Of a DNA stretch of 64,000 nt, positions 45,080 through 56,064 are shown piece by piece. This DNA comes from Canna indica. Lineage: Eukaryota; Streptophyta; Magnoliopsida; Zingiberales; Cannaceae. The position numbers and the translations under genes are program-made. The stretch lies in NCBI GenBank assembly GCA_034359265.1, contig CP136891.1, positions 15,514,501 to 15,578,500 of the forward strand. Reading direction: 5' to 3'. The stretch's first letter is position 1. Each line of letters starts with the position of its first letter. The notes beneath the pieces are model-generated. The model was given only the letters and a program-made list of their open reading frames with translations, was not told the origin of the DNA and searched no databases.

Positions 45080-45152
45080 TTGAACAAAAATATATTGCTA
45101 GCCCAACTCAAAACCCCCTTGAACAAAAATATATTGCTAGCCCAACTCAAAA
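45080..45152. repeat. Short tandem duplication, 39-bp period
   Basis: The phrase 'ttgaacaaaaatatattgct' followed by 'agcccaactcaaaa' is present at 45080-45113 and 45119-45152. Confidence 0.9.
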
Positions 45153-45829
45153 AAAAAAACATTTTTCAAATACTTTATACAAAATGTTTTTTTATAATAA
45201 CTATGTATTATGATTTATAATGTTTATGTATGGTTGTTTAGTGTATAAATATTTTATTACATAAAATATCATGCATTCTTTTATGACATTGTAATTTATA
45301 ATACTTGATATGCTATTATTTATTTTATAAAATTTTATTTATTATATAAAATGTAACGTGCCCTTTTATAATCATATATGTCTTAGAATAATTTTTTAAA
45401 AAATATATTTTATTTACTTATGTTATAAAAAATATCCTGATCATTTAATATGTACATTTTAAAAAATATTTACGTCAATCAAACGGAAGTTGATTCATAC
45501 CAATAACGTACTCCGTTAATTTATTACAAAAAAATATTTCCTACCAATAACGTAATCGTTAATACTTTTCAAGAAACATAAGTACACAATTAATTCACAA
45601 AAAATTCATTGCCTTTAGATTATCTGTCCGACTTTATAGGATAAATAAGGTAAGAGATGAATTTATATTATTTTATTTGTTTAGTATAATATTAAAATAA
45701 AATAAAATTAAAATATAAGAAAATAAGTATTTTTTTCTTTTAATTTAAACATGAAAAATAAATCTGAGCTAGGTGAAGTGGAAAACGTGTTGCGTATCGC
45801 GTGACCCTGCGGTGAACCTAACCTAATCT
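45153..45829. other. Spacer and promoter region upstream of FRS gene
   Basis: AT-rich sequence without ORFs. The composition changes near 45770, where the probable FRS promoter and leader begin. No TATA box stands out. Confidence 0.4.
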
Positions 45830-45942
45830 CATTCACGCGATGCAGCTTCTTCGCCATACTAGGTGAGCTCGCCGCCGCCGTCGCCACCGCTTACCCGGAG
45901 TCTCTCCTCTACCCTCCACCTAATTCTAACTCGATCGACTAG
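45830..45942 (+). promoter_or_regulatory. FRS gene 5'-UTR first exon (approximate start)
   Basis: CT- and GCC-rich leader sequence typical of plant 5' UTRs, ending AG at 45942. It is followed by a GT donor (45943, gtattg). Only the donor side is well defined. Confidence 0.5.
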
Positions 45943-46447
45943 GTATTGATATTTCACTTTCCCCTCTTTTAGAATATCTCTCTTCCTCTTCCACTCTATT
46001 TTAGAACCCTAATCTTCAATTGTGTAGTAAGCTAAGAAGACTTAGTAAAACATAGATCAGAGGAACTATTTTTTTCAGAAAAGTTTCGATTTTGGCGTGG
46101 ATTTCTTGTGAAAAATCGGTTCTTGTATAGAAAAGCGTGTAACGTTCCAATCTTGAAACCTAACCCCGAATGCTTTTCGTTACTTGAAAAATCCAGATTA
46201 GAATGATTGATTGAATCATCTTGTTCTGCTTATAAGGTTCAAAATTTAATTTTGGTATCGATTTATTTGTAAAGTTCAAATATTGACATAGGAAACAATG
46301 AAATCCGGTATTTGGGCAGTAACACATTGTTCAAAAGTATGATTATTAACTTTGATGCTTTGGGAAATGGCGTTTTTTTAGTCTTTAACAATGATCCGAC
46401 TGACATGGTAATCACATTCTCATATAACACCTTGAATAATGTTTCAG
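45943..46447 (+). other. 5'-UTR intron of FRS gene
   Basis: GT at 45943, T-rich interior and AG acceptor at 46446-46447 (ttgtttcag-like), four bases before the ATG. A 5'-UTR intron just ahead of a single-exon CDS is common in FRS genes. Inferred from splice motifs only. Confidence 0.55.
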
Positions 46448-46451
46448 ATAT

Positions 46452-48494
46452 ATGGAGTATTCCTCGAGTGAAGATGATGAATTGGTCGAGGACAAAATAA
46501 GTTTTGAAGAGGATATCAAGGCATCAGATGTTGATCAACAAACAGAAGAAGCTACAGAGTCGCTTCAGATTGAGGTTCATGGTGACAGTACCTTGGCATC
46601 AGTCAATAATTCCATTGACAATCAACTTCTTGTTGTTGCTGATGGTGATTTGAAGAACCATACACCATGTCTAGGTATGGAGTTTGAGTCTGATGCTTCT
46701 GCAAGGGCATTTTATAACTCCTATGCATTGCGTCTTGGCTTTGGCATTCGTGTTGCACGTTCGCGCTGCGAGAGGCGGAAGGGAGTCGAGGTGTTGGTCA
46801 TGAAGAGGTTTGTCTGCCTCAAGGAGGGTCACCACAAGAAGAAGATCACTGAGAACAGCTCCAAGAAGAAGCGTAAGCGTCTGTCCATCAGGGATGGTTG
46901 TCCTGCAATGATGGAGGTTGTTCGGAGAAGACCTGAGAAATGGGTTGTCACTAAGTTGGTATTGGAGCACACCCATATAGTGGTTAGTCCGGAGAGAGTA
47001 CGTGAGATCCAGCTCAGTCGGCTCTCTGGGAAGGATAGGGAACACCAAGACTATTTGAAAGAAATGAGGCGAAGGGTGTTTGGAGAAGGAGATGCTCAAA
47101 TCCTTATTGAATATTTCAAGAGGATGCAGGCAGAGAATTCAGGGTTCTTCTATGCAATGCAGGTTGATAACAGGAATTGCATTACAAATGTGTTATGGGC
47201 AGATACAAAAGCTAGAATGTCTTATGGTTATTTTGGCGATGCTGTCACATTTGACACAACATATAGACAGAATAAGAACATGATGCCATTTGCTGCATTT
47301 ACAGGTCTAAATCATCATGGGCAGACAATTGTTTTTGGATGTGCCTTGGTTATAGACAAGACAGAATCCTCATTTGCTTGGTTATTTGAGACATGGCTAA
47401 CTGCAATGAATGGACGCCCACCGCTGACAATAACTACTGATCAAGGCAAGGCTATGGAAGCAGCAGTGGCAAAGGTGTTTCCTGACACACGCCATCGTTT
47501 ATGTAGATGGCGTATCCTTTCTAGATGCAAGAAGAAGTTATCTGATGCAAACTGCAGGTACCCTACCCTTCATGGTGAATTAAAGATGTGCATAAATGAG
47601 TCTGTTACCATTGAAACCTTTGAAGTTTATTGGAGGACAATTCTTGATAAGTATAACCTTAGGGACAATACATGGTTGCAAACAATATATAGCATCCGCC
47701 ATAGATGGGTTCCAGCATACCTGAAAGGTTCCTTCTTTGCGGAGTTAACTACAACCCTTAGAGTAGAAAGTATGAACAGGTTATACAGAAACAACTTTGT
47801 AACTGAGAGCTCCTTGGAAATGTTCATTGCAAAAATTGATCAAGAAATGGATAGCCGATATGAAAAGGAAGCCCAAGAAGATTATGCCACTTTAAATGCC
47901 CAGCGAATTCTGAAAACTGAGTCACCAATGGAGAAACAAGCAGCCAATATTTACACCAGGTTTGCATTTGAAAAGTTCCAAGTAGAACTAGTTGAAGCAT
48001 TCAACCAATTTCCAGTGAAAATTCAAGATGGTCCTCTAAGCAAATTCTCTGTTGGAAGGGATGGTGACGCTCGTAGTAGGCACTTCGTTATTTTTAATGA
48101 ATCTGAGAAGAAAGCATATTGTAATTGCTTCAAGTATGAGGTATCAGGAATACCTTGCAGGCATGTGCTTGGACTCCTTTTGGTATGTGGCACTATTCTT
48201 CTTCCAGAATATTGCATTTTGAAGAGATGGACTAGGAAGGCAAAGAATGGCTTGGTACTACATGGAAGTGGTCATGAAGGTGAAAATTATCCTCAGGATT
48301 CCCCGATCTTGTGGTACAATGATCTCTTGCATGAGTCCATGAAGTGCGCCGAGAGGGGAGCGTCATCTGCAGAGGCATATAAGATAGCAAAGGATATTCT
48401 ACGAAATGTCTTTTCTGAAATTGTTGGCTTTGAGGAAAATGGGGCAAAAAGCCTGCCTCAGCACATGGAAAAGTTCCAAAAGAGTAGTAGTTAG
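46452..48494 (+). CDS. FAR1/FHY3-related (FRS) transcription factor, 680 aa
   Basis: Intact single-exon CDS. FRS proteins descend from Mutator transposases and act in the nucleus as DNA-binding regulators, best known in phytochrome A signalling. Residues 1-70 are acidic. The FAR1 zinc-finger DNA-binding domain spans ~79-176, with FYNSYALRLGFGIR, Cys106, Cys122 and HTH at 173-175. The MULE transposase-like domain is ~260-360 (TFDTTY, Asp268; ITTDQ, Asp330; Glu439 in RVESMN is the likely third acidic position). The SWIM zinc finger is at 555-575 (CNC at 557-559, CRH at 569-571). A Lys/Arg stretch at 129-143 could be a nuclear signal. In the transposase-like domain HRLCRWRIL has Arg354 where most family members show CxxH. 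Which FRS subgroup it belongs to is not decided. No TIRs were found around it, so it is a host gene rather than a live element. Confidence 0.93.
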   Translation: MEYSSSEDDELVEDKISFEEDIKASDVDQQTEEATESLQIEVHGDSTLASVNNSIDNQLLVVADGDLKNHTPCLGMEFESDASARAFYNSYALRLGFGIRVARSRCERRKGVEVLVMKRFVCLKEGHHKKKITENSSKKKRKRLSIRDGCPAMMEVVRRRPEKWVVTKLVLEHTHIVVSPERVREIQLSRLSGKDREHQDYLKEMRRRVFGEGDAQILIEYFKRMQAENSGFFYAMQVDNRNCITNVLWADTKARMSYGYFGDAVTFDTTYRQNKNMMPFAAFTGLNHHGQTIVFGCALVIDKTESSFAWLFETWLTAMNGRPPLTITTDQGKAMEAAVAKVFPDTRHRLCRWRILSRCKKKLSDANCRYPTLHGELKMCINESVTIETFEVYWRTILDKYNLRDNTWLQTIYSIRHRWVPAYLKGSFFAELTTTLRVESMNRLYRNNFVTESSLEMFIAKIDQEMDSRYEKEAQEDYATLNAQRILKTESPMEKQAANIYTRFAFEKFQVELVEAFNQFPVKIQDGPLSKFSVGRDGDARSRHFVIFNESEKKAYCNCFKYEVSGIPCRHVLGLLLVCGTILLPEYCILKRWTRKAKNGLVLHGSGHEGENYPQDSPILWYNDLLHESMKCAERGASSAEAYKIAKDILRNVFSEIVGFEENGAKSLPQHMEKFQKSSS

Positions 48495-51402
48495 ATGCAA
48501 CTCTTTTGAAGCTTTTATGCACTCGCGCAGACAGATTTTCACAAAATAATAGGAGGTCAACTGTAGTCCTTTCTCTAGATACAGGCCATGAAATGCATCT
48601 CAAGGAGATGATGAATCTTTGGCAGTATTACAAGAGTTGGTCTACAATTTGGACCCAACTTGCTTCTGATGATTTAAACATCGCCATATTGGTTCAACTT
48701 GTCTAAAAATCCATGGCTTGATTCCATCATTATGTATATCTGAGTTTTGAGTAGTGATGATTAGCCTTTTTCTAGTTATTTGTGCCTTCTGTATTGTTCC
48801 CTTGATATTCTACTTGTGAAATGAAAAGGACATTTAATTAATCTGTTCTGCACCCTAAAAGTGCTTTTCTTATGGTCTGCGCATCTTCTTTGTTGTTTTT
48901 GATTGGTGAACTTAGCAGCACAGTTTCTCAACTGTGATTGACTAGTTAAAGATTATGAAGGTAGATTGTCAAAATAGGATGAAATAGTAGTACTTTATTC
49001 ACAATACATCATTTGAATGCAGTTTTAGTAAATACAAATGCTTTTCATTCTTGTAGTGTTATTAAGACATCAACAGGTGCCAAAAGTCATATTGCAAATC
49101 CATTTCAATTTTCTGTTGTGTTTTAGAAAAACAAAATTAAACTTTATAACAGTTATTACAAGGTATACACAAACACTACAAGTAGAGAATATATACCCAA
49201 GATGCTACAAATGAATCAAACTCATGACCTTAGGCAACATGCCTAGATGTCTAATCACTAAGCTAGTAGTGGATTGTGATGAATTCTTAATAGTGAGTGA
49301 TAAACTGATGATAAAATAGTCCCTTGATTAAAGGGTGAACCGTGGCGAAATGGTGCCGTGCATTGATGGGAGCTTGGTGCACTAAGATCACCCTTTCCAG
49401 TGGTCCCTTGATTTTTTTCCCCTTAGTTCACCCATCTGCTGCGCCTAATAGTGTCTTAATTTGCCCCTTTTGATAAACTGTATTCTGACTTCTAACTAGG
49501 ATTGCTGAAATCAAATCATGTTAACTAATTGGTTTGAGGGCAAGTGTTTTCTTTGTCTTGAGCTTACCATATATCCAGCTACATTATTCATGGATAGCAG
49601 CAACAAAATATGCTCATGTATCTTCAGGCTTTATCTGTAACTCGGCATAATAAAAATAACACTCACTATGAAGTTGAAGTTATCAGCTCCCAACATATTA
49701 GCAGCAACACTTATTATTCTTGTATCTCTTGCTCACTGGGACTGAAACCTGTTATTCCTGCTTGACTTTTAATGTTCTGTGCTTCTGAATCTTCTTTATT
49801 TCTTATATCATGATTAAGGTTTTCTCGATAATTGGGACCAAAATTTTCTTACAGTGTTTGACAACAAGATATTTAGTGCACCTGCTTGTACTATGGTTCA
49901 TGATAATTCAATTTTTTGTTGATAGGAAGTGACAATTGGCCAGGAATATGTAGAACAGAAGCCATGTATTAGCATATGGTATCATTGCAAAGTAATTTGT
50001 CTATCTCTTATCTGGATTGAGGTATCAGCATCTGTTCAAATTTTTTTAGTCAAACAATCTGACAATTCTTTTGTCAATCTTTTGTAGCAAAACTGAAATA
50101 TCTGATGCATTTGATGTTAAACGCTTCTTCGCATGCTAATTCTTTACTCTAGCGGATATTTTTATTCCAAGAGATGCAACAGGCAACAAACATTCAACAT
50201 ATGTTCCCACTTAATATCCTCAGAACAAACTGAGAATGATATTGTTCTTTAGTTTCGTAGATCTGCCTTCATTTTGATACATGATAGAGTATCATTCCTT
50301 CTCATCAAGAATGAATAACAGCATTTGCTCCTATTTATGCACAAGTTTAGCAGCTATAAGCAGCTTCTTCTTTTTTGACTCTGCAGATTTTTTGCTTGCT
50401 TGAAGCAAGGAAGAATCCTTAGAAATGCCAACACAAGTGATTTCAAACGGGCATCGTTCAGGTATTCATTTAATCGGACTTGCACACGATGATGACTTGC
50501 ATAGATCTCAATCTCTTTTTGGAGGGGTCAATCTGAAAGTTGCATAATCACATTATTTCCCAGGGTTTGTTTAGTTTTTCTTGCAGAAAAAAATAACTCT
50601 ATTATATGATTGTTTCGCCTAATCATCTACTTCATCAGACAAATTAAATGAAAATTATCCTTTTCTTTATTTATTTCCATAATTAATATTTTCTATATTG
50701 AGAAATGCATGCATTTTAAGTAGTAGTTTCATGCCTGTTTTTGTGGAGTAATGCATTGTTGCTCATACATTGATCAGGTTCTAGTGTGGTGGTGATTATT
50801 TCATTATCATCTGCTTTGTTAACTGAAAGCAAATTGGATTCTCTAATCTGATGCAGAAGCCACTTGCATTTAACAAAAAGAATAATATATATTATATGTT
50901 ATCTTTAGAAAACAACTTGATAGAGTTCAAATATGTCATTTCCAGGAAGAGAATAATTAAAGTTTGCTGGTTCATCTAGCAACCTATCTTAAGTAGGAAA
51001 TTGTCATCCCCTATTTACAGTGGATGATGAACTGATAACTGATTAAATAAAACCAACAAAAAGGATAATAGCTTAATGCATAATTTGTCACCATGGAGAA
51101 CAGTTTAAGCAATTGTAATATTGACAAATTGTATATAACTATATGTGAGATAATGAGTATCAAATCTAGGAAGACTGGGATCTCAGAGCACAAGGAATCT
51201 GAACATAGGAAAACCAAAAGGCCAAAAAAAGATCAGGTAAGTTCTAAACCAAAAGGGAAAACCTAGAAAAGTTTCTTTATACCATTTAACTTGCTTGGTT
51301 GACAAAAGGTGGATTATGTGAAACTGACATAATTGTTCAGCTCCTAGTAACTTTAAGTAGATTAGCAGTCCTTTTCATACACAAGTGAATGATAACTAAT
51401 AT
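48495..51402 (+). other. FRS 3' UTR and downstream spacer, possible 3'-UTR exons
   Basis: The first ~350 bp are probably 3' UTR. Farther on, 49925-49978 and 50387-50460 each sit between a plausible AG acceptor and GT donor and look like small non-coding exons, as known for some plant genes with spliced 3' UTRs. Nothing here codes for protein. A SINE-like element lies at 49190-49275. Confidence 0.35.
49190..49275 (-). repeat. tRNA-derived SINE-like element
   Basis: The minus strand reads TAGCTTAGTGATTAGACAT (A-box-like, ~49264) and GGTCATGAGTTTGATTC (B-box-like, ~49220). Spacing fits a tRNA-derived SINE head, but no intact tRNA fold is present. Confidence 0.5.
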
Positions 51403-51873
51403 TACGACCCGCTTGATGGGATAATTGATCCATCAACTTCATAGGTCAACCTCTTGGTCTAATTAAAATGTTTAAGTTGAAATTGATGGGGCAGTTATCC
51501 CTTCAAGCAAGTTGTAACTAATGGTATCAGAGCAGGACCTACTCTCAGACATGGTGAGGGAGCCTATGTGAGAAAGGACTGCCCAGGAGATGTGGTGGAG
51601 TCGCTATTAGGCTAGACCTCACATGCCTTCGACTTGGGTGTGATTCTGGGTTATGTGTTAGGCTCGGGTTGGGTCTTGATGAGGATGTCAAGACATAAGT
51701 GGGGGAGATAACACCTAAGTTTAGTCCCACATTAGGAGTATATTAGATGTGGTGTTGGCTTATAAGGCTTGATGGGTGTGCTACCATCAATTTCACTGTA
51801 AGTATTTTAATTAGATCAATAGGTTGGTCTATAAAGTTAATGAGTCAGTTATCCCATCAAATGAGTCGTAACA
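51403..51873 (+). mobile_element. TRIM-like element with rearranged, inverted terminal repeat
   Basis: A primer-binding site ATGGTATCAGAGC lies at 51521-51533 and a polypurine tract GTGGGGGAGA near 51700. Between them is ~170 bp without coding. The right terminal repeat (~51710-51873) contains TTTAGTCCCACATTAGGAG and ends ...GAGTCGTAAC. The left repeat (51403-51520) keeps only its last ~30 bp in direct orientation (GTTATCCCTTCAAGCAAG). The preceding ~85 bp match the right repeat in reverse orientation. Confidence 0.6.
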
Positions 51874-52364
51874 AGTAAATTTGTGGATTGTTGTGTAACA
51901 ACTACCAAGTAATGTTGGATAACTTATGAACATTTATGCGGCAACTGATAATCCGTCATTGTTTTCTCTTCAAAAAAATATTATGTCGATGTTTTTAATT
52001 ATGTATGTATATGTTCTTGATAAATTTGGTTGTAAAAAATTATAGGGTAGAAAATTTGCACTGTGAAATTTTGATGAAAGCCCATGTGGAATCCAACTAT
52101 AAAATTTTAAGAATGGAAGTGTCTACTTGAGTTCCATTCATAATACAATGTGATAATTTAAATATCATGAAATGTTTTGTATCACAAGGAAAAAATGAGT
52201 TCATATTAATTTATCGGACTAGGAATTTTCTTAAAGGGAAAATTAATGAAAATGATTCGAATTTTGACGTTTTAAACAAATATGGTTCATTCTTTTATTT
52301 GAAACAATTATGTATTTTAATTTTTAAAATTATAACTATTATAGATTTCTGTCAGGTATTTGTT
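51874..52364. other. Spacer upstream of the FLA-carrying element
   Basis: AT-rich, no ORF of note, no recognisable feature. Confidence 0.5.
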
Positions 52365-53345
52365 TATTTACCCGTTATATGTTAACGTGGAATGTCACAT
52401 CATAAGTTGTACGGATTTTAAAAAATATATATGAAAAAAATAAAAGTAAACCACGTCAGCCACCAAAATAAAAATAAAAATAAAACCTAATCTAAACCCG
52501 ACCCCGCCTCCCTAACTCAACCGCCCCGTTGGAAACTCTTGCCTCCGCTGCTTCTCCCTTCGGCCCCTTCGTCGGGTGCGACGTTGGTGGCTGCTTCGGC
52601 CCGAACTGGTTGTACGGTAGTAGCACCTTGTCCAGCGAGTACACCGCCAGCTGCTCCGATTCGTCGAACACCTTCTCTGCGATCGTTGTCCGCGTCATGC
52701 CAGTGGAAACGTTCACCCGCGGGCTATTGTCGGTGGTCACGTAACTCACGCTGAGCGTGTACGTGCCATGGTTGCTCGATGCCTACGTGCGGACGGGGTT
52801 GCTCGTCGTCACGAACATGAGGCCGTAGTAGCGGGGAAGGATGTGGTAGAGCACCAGCTCGACCAGGTCCTGCTTGGTCAGCGTGTTGAGCGCGCCGCCC
52901 TTGAGGTTGACGAAGGCGTCGTTGGTGGGGGCCAAGATGGTGAAGGTACGTGTTGGACCGGTCGTCGAGCTCGCTGTTGATCTAGATGTCCACTTGCGTC
53001 TCGTGGAGGAGGCGGGCGAAGGTCTTGTGGTTGGTGCTGTTGCGGAGAAGGATGGCGGTCACGTTGAGCGGCGTGGGGGCGACCGCCTTGGCCTTGGCGG
53101 TGCCGACGAAGGAGGTGGAGAGCGCGAGCAGTGCGGTGAGGGCCCGCGCCAAGAGAGGGGGAGATGAGTCCGTCATATTTTTTAAAAAATTTTGGTAGCT
53201 GACGTCGTTTACTTTTATTTTTTTAATATATATGTTTTTAAATCTGCCGCTTATGACTTATGATAATGTGGCATATTGCATAAAGAAATAATTTTTTTGT
53301 GCTAATATGGTGTTCCACGTCAGCACATAACGGTAAAGAAATAAT
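52365..53345. mobile_element. Putative Pack-MULE carrying an FLA gene copy
   Basis: A GC-rich intronless gene copy (52492-53176) is enclosed by inverted repeats. The left arm 52381-52472 ('acgtggaatgtcacatcata', 'aaaaataaaagtaaaccacg', 'tcagccacca') matches the reverse complement of the right arm 53187-53285. A further outer match ('ttaccgttatgtgctgacgt') extends to about 53345. The arms are AT-rich, in sharp contrast to the cargo. No transposase and no clear 9-bp duplication were found. A Pack-MULE is the simplest reading. Confidence 0.6.
52492..53176 (-). pseudogene. Fasciclin-like arabinogalactan protein (FLA) pseudogene
   Basis: Starts with ATG at 53176. A hydrophobic signal-peptide-like stretch (LLARALTALLALSTSFVG) is followed by PTPLNVTAILL, the opening of a FAS1 domain. 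Then come INSELDD, LAPTNDAFVNLKGGALNTL, LVLYHILPRYYGL and the FAS1 end QLAVYSLDKVLLPYNQF. FLAs are secreted, usually GPI-anchored cell-wall glycoproteins involved in adhesion and wall structure. Defects: a TAG at ~52985, a 1-base deletion near 52944 and a second TAG at ~52785. The Pro/Ala-rich arabinogalactan region and GPI signal are short or missing at the end. Not functional. Confidence 0.85.
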
Positions 53346-53370
53346 TTTTTCGTGCCAACGTGGTATTACA

Positions 53371-53838
53371 TAATGAGAGTATATAATTATTATAATTTTG
53401 AAAATTGTAACACACAATTATTTTAAATAAAAGAATGAGTCATATTTATTAAAAATATTAAAATTCGAATTAATTTTTATTAATTTTTCCATTCCTAAAT
53501 TATAACCTCTCTCTAATCTACATTAAACTATTGACGATTATTACTTCATCTAATATCTTCAAATATTTTAAACGTAACCAAAGAATTTCCACGTTCAACA
53601 CATAATGGGTAAATAAATAAAGACCTAATGAGAGTCTATAATTGTTATAATTTTAAAAATTATAACACAGAATTATTTTAAATAAAAAAATGAGTCATAT
53701 TTATTAAAAATATCAAAATTCAGATAAATTTTCATTAATTTTCCCTTCCTTGAATTATAACCCCTCTCTAATACTACATTAAACTAATGACGATTATTAC
53801 TTCATCTAATATCTTCAAATATTTTAAACGTAATCAAT
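53371..53838. repeat. Tandem duplication, 255-bp period
   Basis: 'taatgagagtatataattat' at 53371 recurs at 53626 and the copies match through 'atatcttcaaatattttaaa' (53583 and 53838). Each copy is preceded by a 'cacgt....cacataa.gg.taaa.aaataa' motif that matches the outer end of the FLA-carrying element. The duplicated unit therefore probably includes part of its TIR. Confidence 0.85.
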
Positions 53839-55344
53839 AAATTTTATAAATTTTATTTTTTTTTCAGACAATGACTCTCTTTCTTTGGCTTGGTTTACTT
53901 GAATGGAAGAAAGAGAAGAGAAAATACAATAAAATAAAGAGAAGGGTTTTTCTTTTCTATTTTTTTTACGGAAAAAGAAACAAAACTTGGAAGTCCTCTA
54001 ATACAAGATCAAGAAAAATAGAGGGTCAGTTATCTTCCCAAGTAAAATTAGATTTGAGAAGTCTTGCGTATCCCGCTAACCAATATGTTGCTTTGTTCCC
54101 GTTAATAAACGAACTCGAACTTGATCTCATCAAAAGAATTTGCAATTTTCAAAATGTAGTGTATTGCATAAGAACTAGAACATGAACATTCATCAGAATT
54201 AATTTTGAACCAACCACGAGGAGGGGGATTCAAAAGCTTAGGCTTGCATTCATCTGCAATGTTTATTGTAAGGAAAATAATTGGAGTAAGGATGATGAAA
54301 GTAGAGGGCCAGGTTGAGTTAAAAACTACCTGATTACGAGCTTGTCAAATGAACTAATGTTATGTTTGCTTCATTGAATAGGATATGATTGAATTGGATA
54401 ACAAATGAGAAATGATTAAATATAAATTATTTAAATTTGATGTACATCGAATATAATACAATTTTTATTTTTATTTTCTTTTAATTCATGCACTAAACAA
54501 ACAATGAATATTAATCAATCCTTTATCTTACGAAGCAAACATGCACTAAAGAGTGTTAAGACATATTGCCTTAGGGACATGAGAGAGCCGGTTGGGTGTC
54601 ATCTTGTATTCTTGTTGGCAAGAGAAATGATAGTATATATGACAATGAGGACGAACGATAGGGATGATGGGGGTGTGGGGGTGGTACTCGATCCATTTGG
54701 GTTTAGTTTTGGTTGCAAATCCAATCTTGATCGAAAATTTTGGGGTAATTATTTTTAGAGCTCAATCGGAATTTGATTTATAAAGATTCAAACAAACATG
54801 ATTTGAATCGAGTGGGGTGTCGGGTTGACATTTTGGTAACTAAGATTCTAGTCTAATCAAATATATTTTTTTAATTAATTTCGAGTATGGTCCAACCAAC
54901 ATATTTTAGTCGAGTTGGATTAATTTTATTTTTGAATTAAATTAAAATTTTAATTTCTTTATTAATTTTGTGTCCCGAAATCTTTTCAATTTATATTCAA
55001 AATAAGATGCACCTAAAATAAATAAATAAATAAGTTAGTTTCAATTTAGTTGTATATGCAAGTTCGAGTTTAGTCAAAGAATTTGATTTATCCTCTGTTA
55101 TATTTTAAATTCCATTTCAATTTAATTTTTGAGCAAAATATTGTTACTTTATTAGTTAGAATGTGAGTTGCACGTAAAAGAATATAAATATTTTTTTAGA
55201 ATGTATTAATGCATGTAATCAAAAATAAAATTTACCCTCATTTTCATCTCTGCCGTCGCTGCTGTCCTTCTTGTCATCCTACTCGCCCCGATTTTCCTCC
55301 CCACGTGTACTCCCTTCTTTCACTTGCCTTTCAATCTTCGATGA

Positions 55345-55462
55345 ATAGCCAATTGTGAGGAGCACAGTAATGACAATATTTTTTATGTTAACCAGAGATA
55401 TAGGATTCAAATTCTAATATGATCACATATTGTGATTTTTTATTTTTGTTAAAAAAAATCAA
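55345..55462 (+). repeat. SINE-like repeat family, copy 3
   Basis: 'gaggagcacagtaatgacaa' (A-box-like), 'ataggattcaaattctaata' (B-box-like), 'tgatcacatattgtgatttt', then A/T-rich tail. Same family as 42350 and 43604. Confidence 0.55.
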
Positions 55463-56064
55463 AAATCAAAAATCAAAATAATTAATTAAATTCATTCAAC
55501 GATAATATTGGTGAAATCATGAGTACAATAAGGAAGAAAAAAAATAAGGTAGAAGCAAAATATATAAGAAACTTATGAGCTTCATTAAATTTGCAAAATT
55601 TTGGAACCGCACGGAACGAGCTCTATAGATTTTTATGGAGCCTAGCGAACTTAGCATTTTTAAGAGTGAACAAGAGTGAAAAAAATAAACATAGCATCAT
55701 TATAATTGAAAAATGAAGTGAAAGTATTTTAAATTTAATTAATTTCATTATTATAGAAATTTTAATTTTAACTGAACAAGAGTGAACCTAACATCGTTAT
55801 AGATTTTTTATGGAGCATCGTGCATGAGTGAAAACTCAATCTAACATTTTAAGAGTGAACAAGAGTGAATCTAGCGTGAACTAAAAGTATTTTAGTTTCA
55901 CTCCATCACAGTATAATGAAGTGAAAGTATTTTAGTTTCACTCCTTTACCATATAAATTCACTCCTATTTTAAATTTAATTTTAATTATATTAAGTTAGA
56001 TTTTAATAACACCAGACGACCTCCGTAGAACAGCAAAATTATGAGGAAAAAAAATTTATATAGA

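Noticed and set aside
46452..48494. An active Mutator transposase instead of a host gene
   Set aside because: No terminal inverted repeats or target-site duplication were seen near it. FAR1 and SWIM domains, a 5'-UTR intron and an intact ORF fit the domesticated FRS family.
41579..49275. tRNA genes suggested by A-box/B-box-like motifs
   Set aside because: No acceptor stem or cloverleaf can be drawn; motifs and A/T-rich tails fit SINE heads.
52492..53176. Functional FLA gene
   Set aside because: Two in-frame stops and a 1-base deletion break the FAS1 domain.
53871..54185. 104-codon plus-strand ORF that could be a small gene
   Set aside because: Lys-rich, low-complexity start, no family motif, no splice or promoter context, and it lies in repeat-rich DNA. 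Probably chance.
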